64,000 bases of DNA, taken from positions 2,612,500 through 2,676,499 of the forward strand of contig NZ_CM001373.1 of the NCBI RefSeq assembly GCF_000236165.1. Reading direction: 5' to 3'. Positions 26,694 to 36,786 of the stretch are shown piece after piece. The first letter of the stretch is position 1. The number at the start of each line of letters is the position of its first letter. The position numbers and the translations under genes were made by a program. The notes beneath the pieces are model-generated. The model was given only the letters and a program-made list of their open reading frames with translations, was not told the origin of the DNA and made no database searches. This stretch comes from Fluoribacter dumoffii NY 23. GTDB lineage: Bacteria; Pseudomonadota; Gammaproteobacteria; Legionellales; Legionellaceae.

Positions 26694-27179
26694 TTACATT
26701 CTAAATTCATAGTTTAGTTGTTCTTCTAATTTCATTTCAATAAATTTAATTCGCTGATCGAGGGATCCTCCTTTCTCTGGCTTTAACAATTTCAAATCAG
26801 CAACAACATCATCAGTGGATTCGTAATAATTTTTAATGGACATATTTGCAATAATCTGGCTTACAGCACTCACATGATGCCTATTCCAATGTCCTGTAAT
26901 TACCCGACCAAAAAAAGAACCTAAAAAACATTTTTCTTTGGTATAGTCTAAAAGCAAGGCTTTAATCCTTCTCAAGTTAGAGCCCCCGCTAATTTTGTTC
27001 CAAATCCTGGGGTACGAATCTGGAAAATCCAAAGTTGATTTTGAACGATTAAAAAATGAGTTTGTTTTCACTCCTACAGATGAAAAAAGAGAATGGTATT
27101 TGGAATTTCCTGAAGATGCACCAGAAAGCTCGAAATCTTTACTTATCATTTTAGCAATAGAGCGTGAATCATATGACAT
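26694..27179 (-). CDS. Small Legionella-type domain protein (DUF5617-like), possible effector
   Basis: This 161-aa protein has a strong GGGAGGAG site seven bases before ATG at 27179. Residues about 70-160 run LRRIKALLLDYTKEKCF, GHWNRHHVSAVSQI, and GGSLDQRIKFIEMKL. I recall this pattern (DYTK, GHWxRHH, GSLxxRIxFI) from a domain found in many Legionella Dot/Icm effectors and labelled DUF5617; the label should be checked. The N-terminal 65 residues are Ser-rich and look disordered. Here the domain stands alone instead of as a tail of a larger effector. Its function is unknown. It lies apart from its neighbours. Confidence 0.55.
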   Translation of the reverse strand: MSYDSRSIAKMISKDFELSGASSGNSKYHSLFSSVGVKTNSFFNRSKSTLDFPDSYPRIWNKISGGSNLRRIKALLLDYTKEKCFLGSFFGRVITGHWNRHHVSAVSQIIANMSIKNYYESTDDVVADLKLLKPEKGGSLDQRIKFIEMKLEEQLNYEFRM

Positions 27180-27403
27180 TTTTATCTCCTCCCTGAGAAC
27201 CACTGTTTAATCACACTTCATTTCAGATGAATCAAACCTCCAAGAATCAAATAAGCAAGAGCAAAAGTCCTAATAATTTTCCTTAATCATTGGACAATAT
27301 TTATCACAACAAGCAAATAAAAGAATAACTTAATTTTTAGAATAAAAGCACTCTTTATTATTTGTTCATTAATTTTTATGGGTAAAACAGAGTTTCATAA
27401 TTG

Positions 27404-27449
27404 ATAGCCTGGGCAAAACGAATTAATCCGTGTTTCATCCAGGCTCTAT
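27404..27449 (-). terminator. Terminator-like stem after hslU
   Basis: AGCCTGG and CCAGGCT form the base, with a partial inner stem (AAAACG against CGTGTTT) and an ATAG/CTAT extension. It lies 4 bases beyond the hslU stop in the leftward direction. The rest of 27180-27403 is AT-rich with no ORF I can support. Confidence 0.55.
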
Positions 27450-27453
27450 TAGA

Positions 27454-28827
27454 TTATAGAATGTAACGAGCCAAATCCTCGTCCGCGACAATCTGCCCGA
27501 GATTTTTTTCGACATAGTCTTTGTCAACATGGACCGAATCGCCTGATTTATCAGTAGCCTCAAACGAAACAACTTCCAATAAGCGCTCCATCACGGTGTA
27601 AAGTCTGCGTGCGCCAATATTTTCAGTACGCTCGTTTACTTGCCATGCCACCTCAGCGATACGTCTAATTCCTGTTTCATCAAAAGTTAAGGTCAAACCT
27701 TCAGTAGCCATCAAGGCACTGTATTGTAAAGTCAAGGAAGCTGTAGGTTCAGTGAGAATCCGCACAAAATCGTCAACAGATAGAGCAGATAGCTCCACGC
27801 GGATAGGCAATCGACCTTGCAATTCAGCAATCAAATCAGAGGGTTTGGCTACATGAAACGCTCCTGATGCTATAAACAAGATATGATCAGAACGAATCAT
27901 CCCGTATTTGGTAGTAACTGTCGTTCCTTCCACCAAAGGCAATAAATCGCGTTGCACCCCTTCTCGCGAAACATCGCCGCCACCACCATTTTCGGCACGT
28001 CGCGCTACTTTATCCAACTCATCAATAAACACAATACCATTTTGCTCCACATTTTCTATGGCGCGAATTTTAATATCGTCTTCATTAATTAATTTGGCTG
28101 CTTCCTCTTCGCGTAAAATTTGTTTAGCTTTGGCAATAGTCATTTTACGTGTTTTTGTTTTATGGCTACCTACTTGCTGAAACATCGATTGAAGCTGGCT
28201 TGTCATTTCTTCCATGCCAGGGGGGGCCATAATTTCTATGCCTATTGAGTTTGCTGAAATTTCTATTTCGATTTCATTGTCGTCTAGAGTCCCCTCGCGT
28301 AATTGCTTGCGGAAAACTTGTCTGGCTGTGCTGTCCTTTTCACCCGGCGTTAAACTACCGCGTGCCGGGGGAAGTAACACATCCAAAATTCGCTCCTCAG
28401 CTGCATCCTCAGCAAGATGCTCCACCTTTTTCATGGCGAATTCACGTTCTTGTTTGACTGCGATATCAGCCAAATCACGCACAATGGTGTCCACATCACG
28501 TCCGACATATCCGACTTCCGTAAACTTTGTTGCCTCTACTTTGATAAAGGGAGCGCGTGCCAATTTAGCCAACCGCCGGGCAATTTCAGTTTTTCCTACA
28601 CCAGTTGGACCAATCATAAGAATATTTTTTGGCATGATTTCATTGCGCAAGGCAGAATCTTTAATGTTCATCCGCCGCCATCGATTACGTAAAGCGATAG
28701 CTACTGCTCTTTTTGCATCATCCTGCCCAATAATATATTTGTCCAATTCCTGGACAATCTCCCGAGGAGTCATCACCTCCCGGATACTCTCATGATGAGT
28801 CATTACCTTACTATTTTTTGTTGCCAT
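27454..28827 (-). CDS. hslU: ATP-dependent protease ATPase subunit HslU
   Basis: The 457-aa AAA+ unfoldase forms a hexamer that feeds substrates to Hsl[23 protein letters not shown] is the conserved N-terminus, [15 protein letters not shown] the Walker A motif, [13 protein letters not shown] the Walker B motif, and [16 protein letters not shown] sensor 2. The acidic I-domain lies at about residues 110-245. The C-terminus DEDLARYIL is the tail that docks into HslV. The start overlaps the hslV end by 17 bases, showing translational coupling. An internal ATG (MTHHES) is a possible start closer to the usual length of about 447. Confidence 0.96.
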   Translation of the reverse strand: MATKNSKVMTHHESIREVMTPREIVQELDKYIIGQDDAKRAVAIALRNRWRRMNIKDSALRNEIMPKNILMIGPTGVGKTEIARRLAKLARAPFIKVEATKFTEVGYVGRDVDTIVRDLADIAVKQEREFAMKKVEHLAEDAAEERILDVLLPPARGSLTPGEKDSTARQVFRKQLREGTLDDNEIEIEISANSIGIEIMAPPGMEEMTSQLQSMFQQVGSHKTKTRKMTIAKAKQILREEEAAKLINEDDIKIRAIENVEQNGIVFIDELDKVARRAENGGGGDVSREGVQRDLLPLVEGTTVTTKYGMIRSDHILFIASGAFHVAKPSDLIAELQGRLPIRVELSALSVDDFVRILTEPTASLTLQYSALMATEGLTLTFDETGIRRIAEVAWQVNERTENIGARRLYTVMERLLEVVSFEATDKSGDSVHVDKDYVEKNLGQIVADEDLARYIL

Positions 28828-29362
28828 TATTTAATTCTTCTATAGTTAAATTGTTATTGGTATAAATACAGATATCCCCAGCGATGAGTAATGCTTTACG
28901 CACTATCTCCATAGCCGATAATTCAGTATTTTCCATTAATGCTCGTGCAGCTGCTTGCGCAAAAGGCCCTCCCGAACCAATAGCAATTAAGCTATTTTCA
29001 GGCTCGATTACATCACCATTACCTGTAATTATTAAGGAAGATTTGGCGTCTGCTACTGCAAGCACTGCTTCAAGTCGACGCAACATTCTGTCGGTTCGCC
29101 AATCTTTAGCAAGTTCAACTGCTGCGCGGACTAAATGGCCTTGATGCATTTCCAACTTGCTCTCGAAGCGTTCGAAAAGAGTGAATGCATCGGCTGTTCC
29201 ACCAGCGAAACCAGCAATAATTTGATCTTTATAGAGGCGTCTCACCTTACGTGCATTACCCTTCATCACGGTGTTTCCAAGAGTTACCTGCCCATCACCG
29301 CCGATAACTACCTGATTTCCGCGTCTTACTGAAAGTATGGTTGTCCCATGAAATTGTTCCAA
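28811..29362 (-). CDS. hslV: ATP-dependent protease peptidase subunit HslV
   Basis: The 183-aa proteasome-like threonine peptidase forms a double hexamer. The short propeptide MEQFHG is removed to expose the catalytic Thr of [29 protein letters not shown] and [17 protein letters not shown] are standard blocks. The start is TTG at 29362, with GAGGA about eight bases upstream and no suitable ATG. It heads the hslV-hslU operon; the 150-bp upstream region holds a 21-bp direct repeat that may be regulatory. Confidence 0.95.
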   Translation of the reverse strand: MEQFHGTTILSVRRGNQVVIGGDGQVTLGNTVMKGNARKVRRLYKDQIIAGFAGGTADAFTLFERFESKLEMHQGHLVRAAVELAKDWRTDRMLRRLEAVLAVADAKSSLIITGNGDVIEPENSLIAIGSGGPFAQAAARALMENTELSAMEIVRKALLIAGDICIYTNNNLTIEELNNGNKK

Positions 29363-29429
29363 AATTAAATCCTCAAATCAAACCGGAATCATTTAAATGG
29401 GGATGATAAACAAAAAAACAAGGGGTCTG

Positions 29430-29473
29430 AGAATGATAATTATCCATTAATCAGAATGATAATTATCCATTAA
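29430..29473. repeat. Two direct copies of a 21-bp palindromic element upstream of hslVU
   Basis: AGAATGATAATTATCCATTA plus one A is present at 29430-29450 and again, identical, at 29453-29473, two bases apart. Each copy contains the perfect palindrome GATAATTATC. The pair lies between the deoB stop and the hslV start, about 70 bp before hslV. The shape suits tandem binding of a dimeric regulator on one DNA face (23-bp period). It resembles AT-rich Fur-type operators only loosely. Confidence 0.6.
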
Positions 29474-29512
29474 AAGAAAAATAGATATTCATCATCCTGA
29501 TTGGCTGTAGAA

Positions 29513-30736
29513 TTAGATTAAAAAAGATATACCATGAGGCAAGTTTTTTAGTCCTAAGTGTTGCGCAATGCTTTGCCCCACATCAGCGAAGGTTTCTCTA
29601 CGTCCTATAAAGCGACCTTTCAGACTTGGGCCATAGACTAAAACCGGGATATGTTCCCTTGTATGATCGGAACCCGGGAAAGTAGGATCACACCCATGGT
29701 CTGCTGCAATAACCACAAGATCGTCGGGTTTTAATATCGCTTCAAGTTCTGGAAGACGCGCATCAAATTCCTCAAGTGCGTGGGCATATCCCACTACATC
29801 ACGTCGATGGCCGAAAGATGAATCAAAATCTACAAAATTGGTAAAAACCAAACTCCCTGCGGGTGCCGTTTTCATCGCAGCCAACGTTTTATCAAATAGT
29901 GCCATGTTACCATCAGCCTTGAGGGTTTGTGTGATACCCTGGTGCGCGTAAATATCAGCAATTTTTCCCAGAGCAATCACTTCCTGCCCTGCTTCCTTTA
30001 AATAATCGAGTAACGTTTTTTCCGGAGGTAAGGTGGCATAATCCTTACGATTTGCAGTTCGTTTAAACGTTCCTGGTTTGCCGATAAAGGGACGGGCTAT
30101 GACACGGCCAATCTGGTATTCATCTACCAGAAGACGGGCAATTTCACAAATATCATATAAACGCTGTAACCCAAAACTTTCTTCATGTGCTGCAATTTGA
30201 AATACACTGTCAGCAGAAGTATAAACGATTGGCTTACCACTTCGCATATGCTCTTCACCTAATTCCTCAAGAATTTCAGTTCCAGATGCATGCTTCTCAC
30301 CAAGTACTCCTGGTACACCAGTACGTTGAATAAAATCATCAATTAATTTTTTTGGGAAACAAAAAGGCTGTTCGGGAAAATAACCCCATTCAAAGGTTAC
30401 GGGAACCCCCGCCAGCTCCCAATGACCGCTGGGAGTATCTTTGCCTAAGCTCTGCTCTACTGCATACCCATAATAGCCAACAGGCTCAGAAAAAGCGGAT
30501 AACTCCACAAAGCGTAATCCACTACTGGCTAATGCAGCATGGTAAAGTCCTAACCGTGCCAGATTAGGTAATGTTAATGGACCTTGGCGTAAACCGGTTT
30601 TGTCCCCTTCTCCCCGCTCACAAGCTTGATGGATATGAACAAAGGTATTGGCACCTGCATCACCATAGCGAGCGGCATCCAAACTGGCACCTATGCCAAA
30701 AGAATCCATGAGTAATATACAAACTCGCCCTGTCAT
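29513..30736 (-). CDS. deoB: Phosphopentomutase
   Basis: The 407-aa Mn-dependent enzyme interconverts (deoxy)ribose 1-phosphate and 5-phosphate in nucleoside breakdown. [22 protein letters not shown] supplies the first metal Asp, [13 protein letters not shown] the phosphorylated Thr, and [22 protein letters not shown] the remaining metal ligands of the alkaline-phosphatase fold. It lies one base after the stop of a Pht-like transporter gene, the second of two, so the three genes should be one operon. The company suggests import of nucleosides followed by catabolism of the sugar. Confidence 0.96.
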   Translation of the reverse strand: MTGRVCILLMDSFGIGASLDAARYGDAGANTFVHIHQACERGEGDKTGLRQGPLTLPNLARLGLYHAALASSGLRFVELSAFSEPVGYYGYAVEQSLGKDTPSGHWELAGVPVTFEWGYFPEQPFCFPKKLIDDFIQRTGVPGVLGEKHASGTEILEELGEEHMRSGKPIVYTSADSVFQIAAHEESFGLQRLYDICEIARLLVDEYQIGRVIARPFIGKPGTFKRTANRKDYATLPPEKTLLDYLKEAGQEVIALGKIADIYAHQGITQTLKADGNMALFDKTLAAMKTAPAGSLVFTNFVDFDSSFGHRRDVVGYAHALEEFDARLPELEAILKPDDLVVIAADHGCDPTFPGSDHTREHIPVLVYGPSLKGRFIGRRETFADVGQSIAQHLGLKNLPHGISFLI

Positions 30737-30737
30737 C

Positions 30738-32015
30738 TTAGTCCTCAGTATGTTGGCAGTGTGTTTCTTTTAAACCGAAAAGCATGAGAAAAGCAATTAA
30801 TAAACCTATTGGTAAAATAATTGCAGCATATTGATATGCACTAAGCAGATAAACAGGAGTTCCGTTCACCATATGCATACCCCCATGGTTTGTTAATAAA
30901 TAACTAAATAGGTTTTGATATACAATATAACCGCCCTGAGTCAATATTGAAATCACACTAACAGCAGTTGCAGTCATTGCTGGAGGGCTACTCTCAGCTA
31001 CGAGAGCATAACTTATCACTTGCGCTGAAGTAAAAAATCCCAGCAAGAAAAATAAAAAAGCCATTTGGCTATAAGAAACAGGAAGATAGAGTACCGAGAG
31101 TAAAGTAAGTAAGGAGGCAATCACACCTATTTTCATAGGTACAATGCGTAACCCCATCTTGTCAGATATCCAGCCAACCAGTGGAGAACCAATGATTGCC
31201 CCCAGGAATAACATACCGTTTACCATAGATGCTTGTGCAGAATTGATATCCAGACGCTGTACCAGATATAAAGTTCCCATCATCGCACCAAATACAGCAA
31301 TGGCCATATTCATTAAACTCGCATAGAAAGCTGCCCGTATATATTGCGCATTAAAATACGCTTTTTTAGCAGCTGAAATAACATTAATGGGCGGGACAAC
31401 TTTTAATGGGTTCTTGGGCTTTTCCTTTATCCAGAAGAACATCACGAGCAACATGACAAAACCGAGAATTCCAACATCCTGAACAGCCTGACGCCATCCT
31501 ACCATCAGAACCAATTTGGTCAACGGATATTGAGCCAACATCCCCCCAGCCATCGCCATGGTGACTATAGCCCCAGTGACCAAAGCCATCCGCCTGGGTG
31601 GAAACCAATGCGAGGCTAGGCGCACAGGTCCCAGAAAACAAAATGCACTGCCAATACCGGTAATAAATCGGCAAAATAATGCCATGTAAAAAGAATCAGA
31701 ATGAGCCAGAAGAAAAGTGCTGGCGACACACAAGAACATAGCGATTAATAAAGTATTTTTTATCGAAAACCGATCAAGTACCATTCCCGCAACAAAAAGA
31801 AATAAAACATTGGAAAGATAGTAAATACTTGATAACCAGGCCATTTTATCTGCCTGAATTTGATAAGCTTGCATAATATCTGCAGCGATGGATGCAAACA
31901 TATTCCCTTGAATAAACTCATAAAAGAAGAATAAGGTTGCAGCAAAACATACCATCCAGGGCAATAATGATGACTTAAGATCATTATATTCTTGAAACTC
32001 GTCCACCACTTGCAT
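30738..32015 (-). CDS. Pht-like MFS transporter (PhtC/PhtD-type candidate)
   Basis: The 425-aa, 12-segment protein is similar to its upstream neighbour through [68 protein letters not shown] and AMAGGMLAQ. In L. pneumophila the PhtC and PhtD pair of this family was linked to thymidine uptake. The one-base gap to deoB, an enzyme of nucleoside breakdown, agrees with a nucleoside substrate. The exact orthology is inference from context. Confidence 0.82.
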   Translation of the reverse strand: MQVVDEFQEYNDLKSSLLPWMVCFAATLFFFYEFIQGNMFASIAADIMQAYQIQADKMAWLSSIYYLSNVLFLFVAGMVLDRFSIKNTLLIAMFLCVASTFLLAHSDSFYMALFCRFITGIGSAFCFLGPVRLASHWFPPRRMALVTGAIVTMAMAGGMLAQYPLTKLVLMVGWRQAVQDVGILGFVMLLVMFFWIKEKPKNPLKVVPPINVISAAKKAYFNAQYIRAAFYASLMNMAIAVFGAMMGTLYLVQRLDINSAQASMVNGMLFLGAIIGSPLVGWISDKMGLRIVPMKIGVIASLLTLLSVLYLPVSYSQMAFLFFLLGFFTSAQVISYALVAESSPPAMTATAVSVISILTQGGYIVYQNLFSYLLTNHGGMHMVNGTPVYLLSAYQYAAIILPIGLLIAFLMLFGLKETHCQHTED

Positions 32016-32029
32016 TTTTACTCCTCAGC

Positions 32030-33298
32030 TTACCGCTTGCAATAAGTTTCGCGGGTTATTAACACGGCGAGCAAAGCTGCAACCGTAGTTATCGGGAACA
32101 TCCACATGGCGTATTGAAAATCAGCCACAGTATAATTAGCAACTGACGCCCCTGCATGATGCGTAATTAACCAACCAAATAATACTTGCCCTACACCGCC
32201 CCCTCCCATAATAATCACAGAGGCAATACCAGTTGCAGCCCCTGTATTATCTGTTGAATTGCTTTCAGCAACCAAAGGATAGGTGATAACTTGGGTACTT
32301 GTAAAAAAACCTAACGCAAAAAAGATCACACTCAAGGTTGTTTGCGATAAAGCGATATCCAGGAATAAGGGAATTACGGTGACAAGCGTTGCGATTGCAC
32401 CCGCTATCATTAAAGGCTTACGACGCCCTTGGGAATCAGAAAGCCATCCGGCTAAAGGACAACCAATAACGCTTCCCATGAAAATCAGACTCACGACATT
32501 ACTTGCTGCCATTTCAGGTAAATGATGCACTACTTGTAAATAACTGGCACCCCATAGAGCACACAAAACCATAATAGGCAAATTAAGAAACGACGTATAA
32601 AATCCTGCCAGCCAATTTTGAGAATTGGATAATGCCTTGATAAATCCGGAAATTACTTGCCCTTGATTGGTGTTCATCTTTGCTGGCGAATCTTCTGGCT
32701 TATCCCGGACCACCCAGTAAATCCACAACAGCAATACAGCACCAACCGCACCATCAATTAATAATGCCTTCCGCCATCCAAAAAGCTCGTAAAGATAAGC
32801 AAAAGGAGTATGAGCCATCATTCCGCCAACAAAAGCCATCGTCACCAAAGAGCCGATAACAAGTGCTTGCCTTCTCGGGGGGAACCAATGCGATACCAAT
32901 ACAACACAGGATAAAAAGCAAAATGCATTGCCTATTCCTGAGAGAAAATGACAAAACGAAGCTAAAATAAAGGAGTGGGTTAACGCAAAACCTACAGTAC
33001 CAAGAACACAAATGAACATTGCACTTAATATGACAGTACGTGTAGAAAAGCGATCAAGGATAATTCCTGCAGGCAAAAGGAATAGAATATCCGCCCACAG
33101 ATAAGCACTGGACATCCAACTTAATTGAGTTGCGTCAATATGGAAGTCGTCACGTAAGGGCTGATTGATTACATCAAAAATATTGAGCTGAAAAAATTCA
33201 TATAGGAAAAACAATCCGGCAGATAAACATACAACCCAGGCCATTAAGTCACCGCGAGGCACAAAAGTGCTTGAATTCACTGTAATGGATTGCGACAC
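32030..33298 (-). CDS. Pht-like MFS transporter (PhtC/PhtD-type candidate)
   Basis: The 422-aa first gene of the transporter-transporter-deoB unit. [67 protein letters not shown] and GGMMAHTPF match the neighbour 14 bases downstream, so the pair arose by duplication. The start is GTG at 33298, five bases after AAGGAG. It likely imports a nucleoside with protons from the host vacuole; substrate assignment rests on the deoB linkage and on what is published for PhtC and PhtD. Confidence 0.82.
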   Translation of the reverse strand: MSQSITVNSSTFVPRGDLMAWVVCLSAGLFFLYEFFQLNIFDVINQPLRDDFHIDATQLSWMSSAYLWADILFLLPAGIILDRFSTRTVILSAMFICVLGTVGFALTHSFILASFCHFLSGIGNAFCFLSCVVLVSHWFPPRRQALVIGSLVTMAFVGGMMAHTPFAYLYELFGWRKALLIDGAVGAVLLLWIYWVVRDKPEDSPAKMNTNQGQVISGFIKALSNSQNWLAGFYTSFLNLPIMVLCALWGASYLQVVHHLPEMAASNVVSLIFMGSVIGCPLAGWLSDSQGRRKPLMIAGAIATLVTVIPLFLDIALSQTTLSVIFFALGFFTSTQVITYPLVAESNSTDNTGAATGIASVIIMGGGGVGQVLFGWLITHHAGASVANYTVADFQYAMWMFPITTVAALLAVLITRETYCKR

Positions 33299-33423
33299 AG
33301 TTACTCCTTATGACTTAAAAAATTGTGCCGGATTATATCAAAACTCTAAATGAATTGGTATCTTTATTGAACAAATTTAGAACTTGGCGTTGGAAAAGAT
33401 ACTCCCTGTGGTCAGCTTATTAT

Positions 33424-34920
33424 TCATTTATTGTTACAAAAGTCTTTTACCGAAACCGGAATACGCATTAATAAAATGGGTTTATCACCGGCAAACACCC
33501 GTTGCAGCAAAATCATCCTGGAAAATAAAACCGGGGAAATCTTGCGGGTGTCATGAGGTTCAATTGCCAAATAATTTTCTCGTCCGTTATGTAACAATTC
33601 ACAGAGCTTTTTATTACTAAAGGCAGATTTCGCTCTGCCGCCAGAGTAAAACTGCGCCGAAAAGTCAACTTTATAATCCCAATATATGAGAGCGCTTCCT
33701 GCAGCGGGGTTTTGTTTGACCCAAGCAGCGACCACTGATTTTTGGGTTTTGGAAACAACTTCCGGTAGTGCATTAAATGCAAAGGTAGCCAGCAGGAATA
33801 TCACGCCAATAACCACAGAAAGTCCAATGATAAGCTGCTTTGCTTTTGCTATAGCATCTACCCGATTCCAGTATTCAACGAAAAACAGAGAGAAGGCAGG
33901 GATACTGGGAAAAACATAGGTATAAATGATGTTGCTGGAAAAGGTAAAAAAGAATAAAGGGACTACTGTACACAGAAAGAAATAACTCAACCATCCATCT
34001 TTATCTGCGAATACTTTACGCACGTTATGTCGATATTTGATAAACCATGCCACACCTAAAAGACACCAGGGAAAAATTCCGCTTGCAGCATAGATCCAAA
34101 TCATCCCCCATGGTTGTTTATGGGCATAACCGTATTTATCTCCTGTCCATCCTGGCTTTAAAAATCGATTAAAATTCTCGCCTACTATAAAATAATTTAA
34201 AAACCCTGGCGTCCGAATTTCAGCCCAAATATACCAAGGCAGTGCGATAAGAAGCATTAAAAAAACACCTTTTATCCAAGGTAGCCTTTGCCATAAATTA
34301 AGCCATTGATTTCGTAACAACACCCAAAAAAAGATAGGTAATCCTGATAAAACGACAGCAACAGGGCCTTTTGCCAATAACCCCAATCCCAAGCCAATAA
34401 AAAAAACATAGGACCAAACCTTACTGCAATCGACTACCGCATGCCAAAATGCAACCAGAACCAAAGTAATGCAAAAAACCAAAGAGGGATCGGTCATCAC
34501 CGTACCTGCATCAAGGAAGAAATACAGAGTTCCAGCAAGAACTAAAGCAGTCAGCATGGCAATGAAGGGTCCGCTGTGTTTTTTAGCTAAATCCCAAACA
34601 AGCCAGAGGGTTGCCAAAGACAAGAGTAATCCAGGTAAACGAACAGCAAACTCATTAATCCCGAACAGTTTCATTGACAATGCAGAAAGCCAGGTTGACA
34701 AAGGCGGTTTTGCCCAAAAAGGCACTCCATAGTCATGTAATGGAGTCACCCAATTACCTGTTTCCAGCATCTTACGGGCAATCTCTGCATAACGTGATTC
34801 TGAAACGTCGTTTAAGGGAATGAAACACATCGAAATTATGCGACAGACAAGCAGAAAGATTAATGCAAACCATGCATTATTAAAAAAGTGTTGTAACTGT
34901 TTATCAGTTGTACTATTCAA
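33424..34920 (-). CDS. ArnT-like lipid-dependent glycosyltransferase (PMT family)
   Basis: The 498-aa membrane protein has about 10-12 hydrophobic segments followed by a C-terminal periplasmic part of roughly 90 residues. NDVSESRYAEIARKMLETGNWVTP with PFWAKPPLSTWLSA is the first-loop signature of the ArnT/PMT (GT83/GT39) fold, including the catalytic acidic residue. Such enzymes move a sugar from undecaprenyl phosphate to lipid A, glycan or protein outside the inner membrane. No arn operon genes are adjacent, so the sugar and acceptor are unknown. The start is TTG at 34920 with AGAGG upstream. Confidence 0.85.
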   Translation of the reverse strand: MNSTTDKQLQHFFNNAWFALIFLLVCRIISMCFIPLNDVSESRYAEIARKMLETGNWVTPLHDYGVPFWAKPPLSTWLSALSMKLFGINEFAVRLPGLLLSLATLWLVWDLAKKHSGPFIAMLTALVLAGTLYFFLDAGTVMTDPSLVFCITLVLVAFWHAVVDCSKVWSYVFFIGLGLGLLAKGPVAVVLSGLPIFFWVLLRNQWLNLWQRLPWIKGVFLMLLIALPWYIWAEIRTPGFLNYFIVGENFNRFLKPGWTGDKYGYAHKQPWGMIWIYAASGIFPWCLLGVAWFIKYRHNVRKVFADKDGWLSYFFLCTVVPLFFFTFSSNIIYTYVFPSIPAFSLFFVEYWNRVDAIAKAKQLIIGLSVVIGVIFLLATFAFNALPEVVSKTQKSVVAAWVKQNPAAGSALIYWDYKVDFSAQFYSGGRAKSAFSNKKLCELLHNGRENYLAIEPHDTRKISPVLFSRMILLQRVFAGDKPILLMRIPVSVKDFCNNK

Positions 34921-35190
34921 AACAGACCTCTTAGAAAAAACTTCCTCTCATGCACGCAATCCTATGGAAGACGAACTCAATGTTCTATTGCCCGTGCCTG
35001 GAGCATCATGGATTTATACGCTTAATAAAAAATGACAGAAATATTACCCATTATTTAAATTAATACAATTTTTTTATGATTTTTATCAAAGAACAGTTCA
35101 AGTTTTAATCCAATTAAAACTACTAACCTACTGAATTTTAATTCATTTTTCTAAAATAGGAAATTGTATAATGAAAATACATGACGAGAG

Positions 35191-35206
35191 GTTTACTTTA
35201 GTTTAC
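35191..35206 (-). promoter_or_regulatory. CpxR-box-like tandem GTAAA motif
   Basis: On the minus strand the sequence is GTAAAC-TAAA-GTAAAC, that is GTAAA-N5-GTAAA, which fits the general CpxR consensus GTAAA-N4-8-GTAAA. CpxR is known to control Dot/Icm genes and effectors in Legionella. It lies about 20 bp downstream of a TATAAT and 59 bp before the effector candidate, a position that would suit repression. Short motif, so chance is possible. Confidence 0.4.
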
Positions 35207-35232
35207 ACTGACACCGTGTAAGAAGATCTTAC
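35203..35232 (+). promoter_or_regulatory. Two overlapping, mutually exclusive hairpins before an effector candidate
   Basis: TTACAC (35203-35208) pairs with GTGTAA (35216-35221), and GTAAGA (35218-35223) pairs with TCTTAC (35227-35232). The two stems share bases 35218-35221, so only one can form at a time in the RNA. They lie in the 5' untranslated region about 33 bp before the start at 35265. Confidence 0.35.
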
Positions 35233-35264
35233 ATTATTTTTCCATTGGACATTTGGAGACTAAC

Positions 35265-36614
35265 ATGACGTTTGGACTAAAGGAACTAAGTGATTTAAGA
35301 AAAAACTTCGACGATACCGTTGATATTATATTAAAACGTGAAGGTAAGGGAAAAATCGAGGATCTTTCTAATCCCCACCGAAAATTTGAACTTCAATTTC
35401 TCGGCTCTATCCTGCTTAAAATAGAAGAACAAGTAAAAGAAAAAGTTAGAGCAGAGGAACAAGTAAAGTCGCACCAGACGATTATCAATCTAACCAACGC
35501 TTATTATGGCGCCATGTTAACTGTAATGCAGGATATCGAAAATAATAGAAGTTTAATTGAATCCCCAGGATTACTTAATGATCGTCTAAAAGATGCAATT
35601 GGAATTGGTGATGAGGTGAAACAAGAAGACAAACCTGACCTCTACCAAATTGCTAAATTTCATACAGCACTAAATGCTTTTCTAAGTCAGATTTTCATTG
35701 GACATGATTCTCGTAATGGATTTGCAAAAGAGCATATGTTGACTGTTATCCCAACAGATGACCTAAACAAACTCATTCAAACTTCATATAAGCTGGAAAA
35801 AGATGCACAACATGCCATCGTTGCCTCTTTTACTGCAGAAGGACAAATTGCTCCTGAGCACCATAAATTCAAGGCAAATAAAAAATCTCCCGTCTCTGCA
35901 ATTCATCGATTTGGAGGTTGGGACAAACTCAATGCTGATCTTGATGAATTAATTAAAGAAGAGCTTGCTGATAAGAATGTTGCGAAAATTGAAAAATTAA
36001 GGTCAAGGGAGCGTGTTGCCCAACTTCATTTCCTTAATAAAATAAGAGAATCCCTGGAAAAATCCTTGATTGATGAAGCTGAAAAAACTGCTGTTCTCGC
36101 AGGTTCAATGCATTTGGTGCGTCAACAAATCAAGAATGGATATGCCTCCTCGTATATTGGAAACGAAGATAATTCAGTTATTCTAACAGGCAAAAAGAAA
36201 AAGAAAGGATTAAACCAAATTCTTGCTATAGATGAGGTCAATCCTCAGGATGTTGAAGCATTGGTTACTTCCGCAATTCAATATATTCAGTTCATGACAG
36301 TAGAGCCAAAAAATAACGGTAAAAAAGTCATCCGTGCTGCGCATATTTTTTCAGGAATTGAGGACTTTGATTTAAAAGCAACTTTTAATTTAATGATTGA
36401 TATGATTTATTCTTGCCGTATGGATGCATTAAAAATGGTTGTTGAAGAATTTAAAAAGGAAACCAAAGGGCCCGAAAAAGCTGCTAAAAGCTATTTAAGC
36501 AGTCTGACTACTGCATTGTTCTTTAGTAAAGCAAAACAAGATGAAGAAGACGATGAGGAACAATTGGAATATACTAATAAAACAGGTGTTTCCACTGGAA
36601 ATGGTCCCAATTAG
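35265..36614 (+). CDS. Hypothetical helical protein, Dot/Icm effector candidate
   Basis: The 449-aa soluble protein has no signal peptide and is largely helical, with a likely coiled coil at about residues 50-75 (EEQVKEKVRAEEQVKSHQ) and another Lys/Glu-rich stretch at 230-280. A basic patch GKKKKKG is near residue 315. The C-terminus is strongly acidic (KQDEEDDEEQLEYTNK) and ends in a short polar tail, the pattern of the glutamate-rich block in many Dot/Icm substrates. GGAG sits about seven bases before ATG at 35265. I recognise no catalytic motif. It has its own promoter region and terminator. Confidence 0.6.
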   Translation: MTFGLKELSDLRKNFDDTVDIILKREGKGKIEDLSNPHRKFELQFLGSILLKIEEQVKEKVRAEEQVKSHQTIINLTNAYYGAMLTVMQDIENNRSLIESPGLLNDRLKDAIGIGDEVKQEDKPDLYQIAKFHTALNAFLSQIFIGHDSRNGFAKEHMLTVIPTDDLNKLIQTSYKLEKDAQHAIVASFTAEGQIAPEHHKFKANKKSPVSAIHRFGGWDKLNADLDELIKEELADKNVAKIEKLRSRERVAQLHFLNKIRESLEKSLIDEAEKTAVLAGSMHLVRQQIKNGYASSYIGNEDNSVILTGKKKKKGLNQILAIDEVNPQDVEALVTSAIQYIQFMTVEPKNNGKKVIRAAHIFSGIEDFDLKATFNLMIDMIYSCRMDALKMVVEEFKKETKGPEKAAKSYLSSLTTALFFSKAKQDEEDDEEQLEYTNKTGVSTGNGPN

Positions 36615-36649
36615 TTTTATTCTTACTTATGTTTTAGCTTAACTCTCAA

Positions 36650-36686
36650 ATAAGGTGATCGAATTATCTGCTTTTCATCACCTTAT
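36650..36686 (+). terminator. Rho-independent terminator-like hairpin
   Basis: ATAAGGTGAT pairs perfectly with ATCACCTTAT around a 17-base loop, with CTTCTAAAAATTTTTG after it. It follows the effector candidate by 36 bases. Confidence 0.65.
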
Positions 36687-36786
36687 CTTCTAAAAATTTT
36701 TGTGGCAAAAGCACTTAAGATAAGCCATTTAGATTAATTTTTTGTTACAATGTCATTTTTCTTTATTTTGTTTGTACCCGCTCTAA

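Larger units (their letters stand above)
34921..35264. other. Gene-free stretch with promoter elements for the next gene
   Basis: About 340 bases, very AT-rich from 35040. A TATAAT lies at 35167-35172. A 23-aa frame at about 34967-35035 has no ribosome site and is not called. The right part holds a CpxR-like box and two overlapping hairpins, listed separately. Confidence 0.4.

Noticed and set aside
29430-29473. Calling the hslVU upstream repeats Fur boxes
   Set aside because: Only the GATAAT part fits; the spacing of half-sites differs from the 19-bp Fur consensus.
34967-35035. 23-codon frame starting MEDELNVLLPVPGAS
   Set aside because: No ribosome site and no recognised relative; too short to support.
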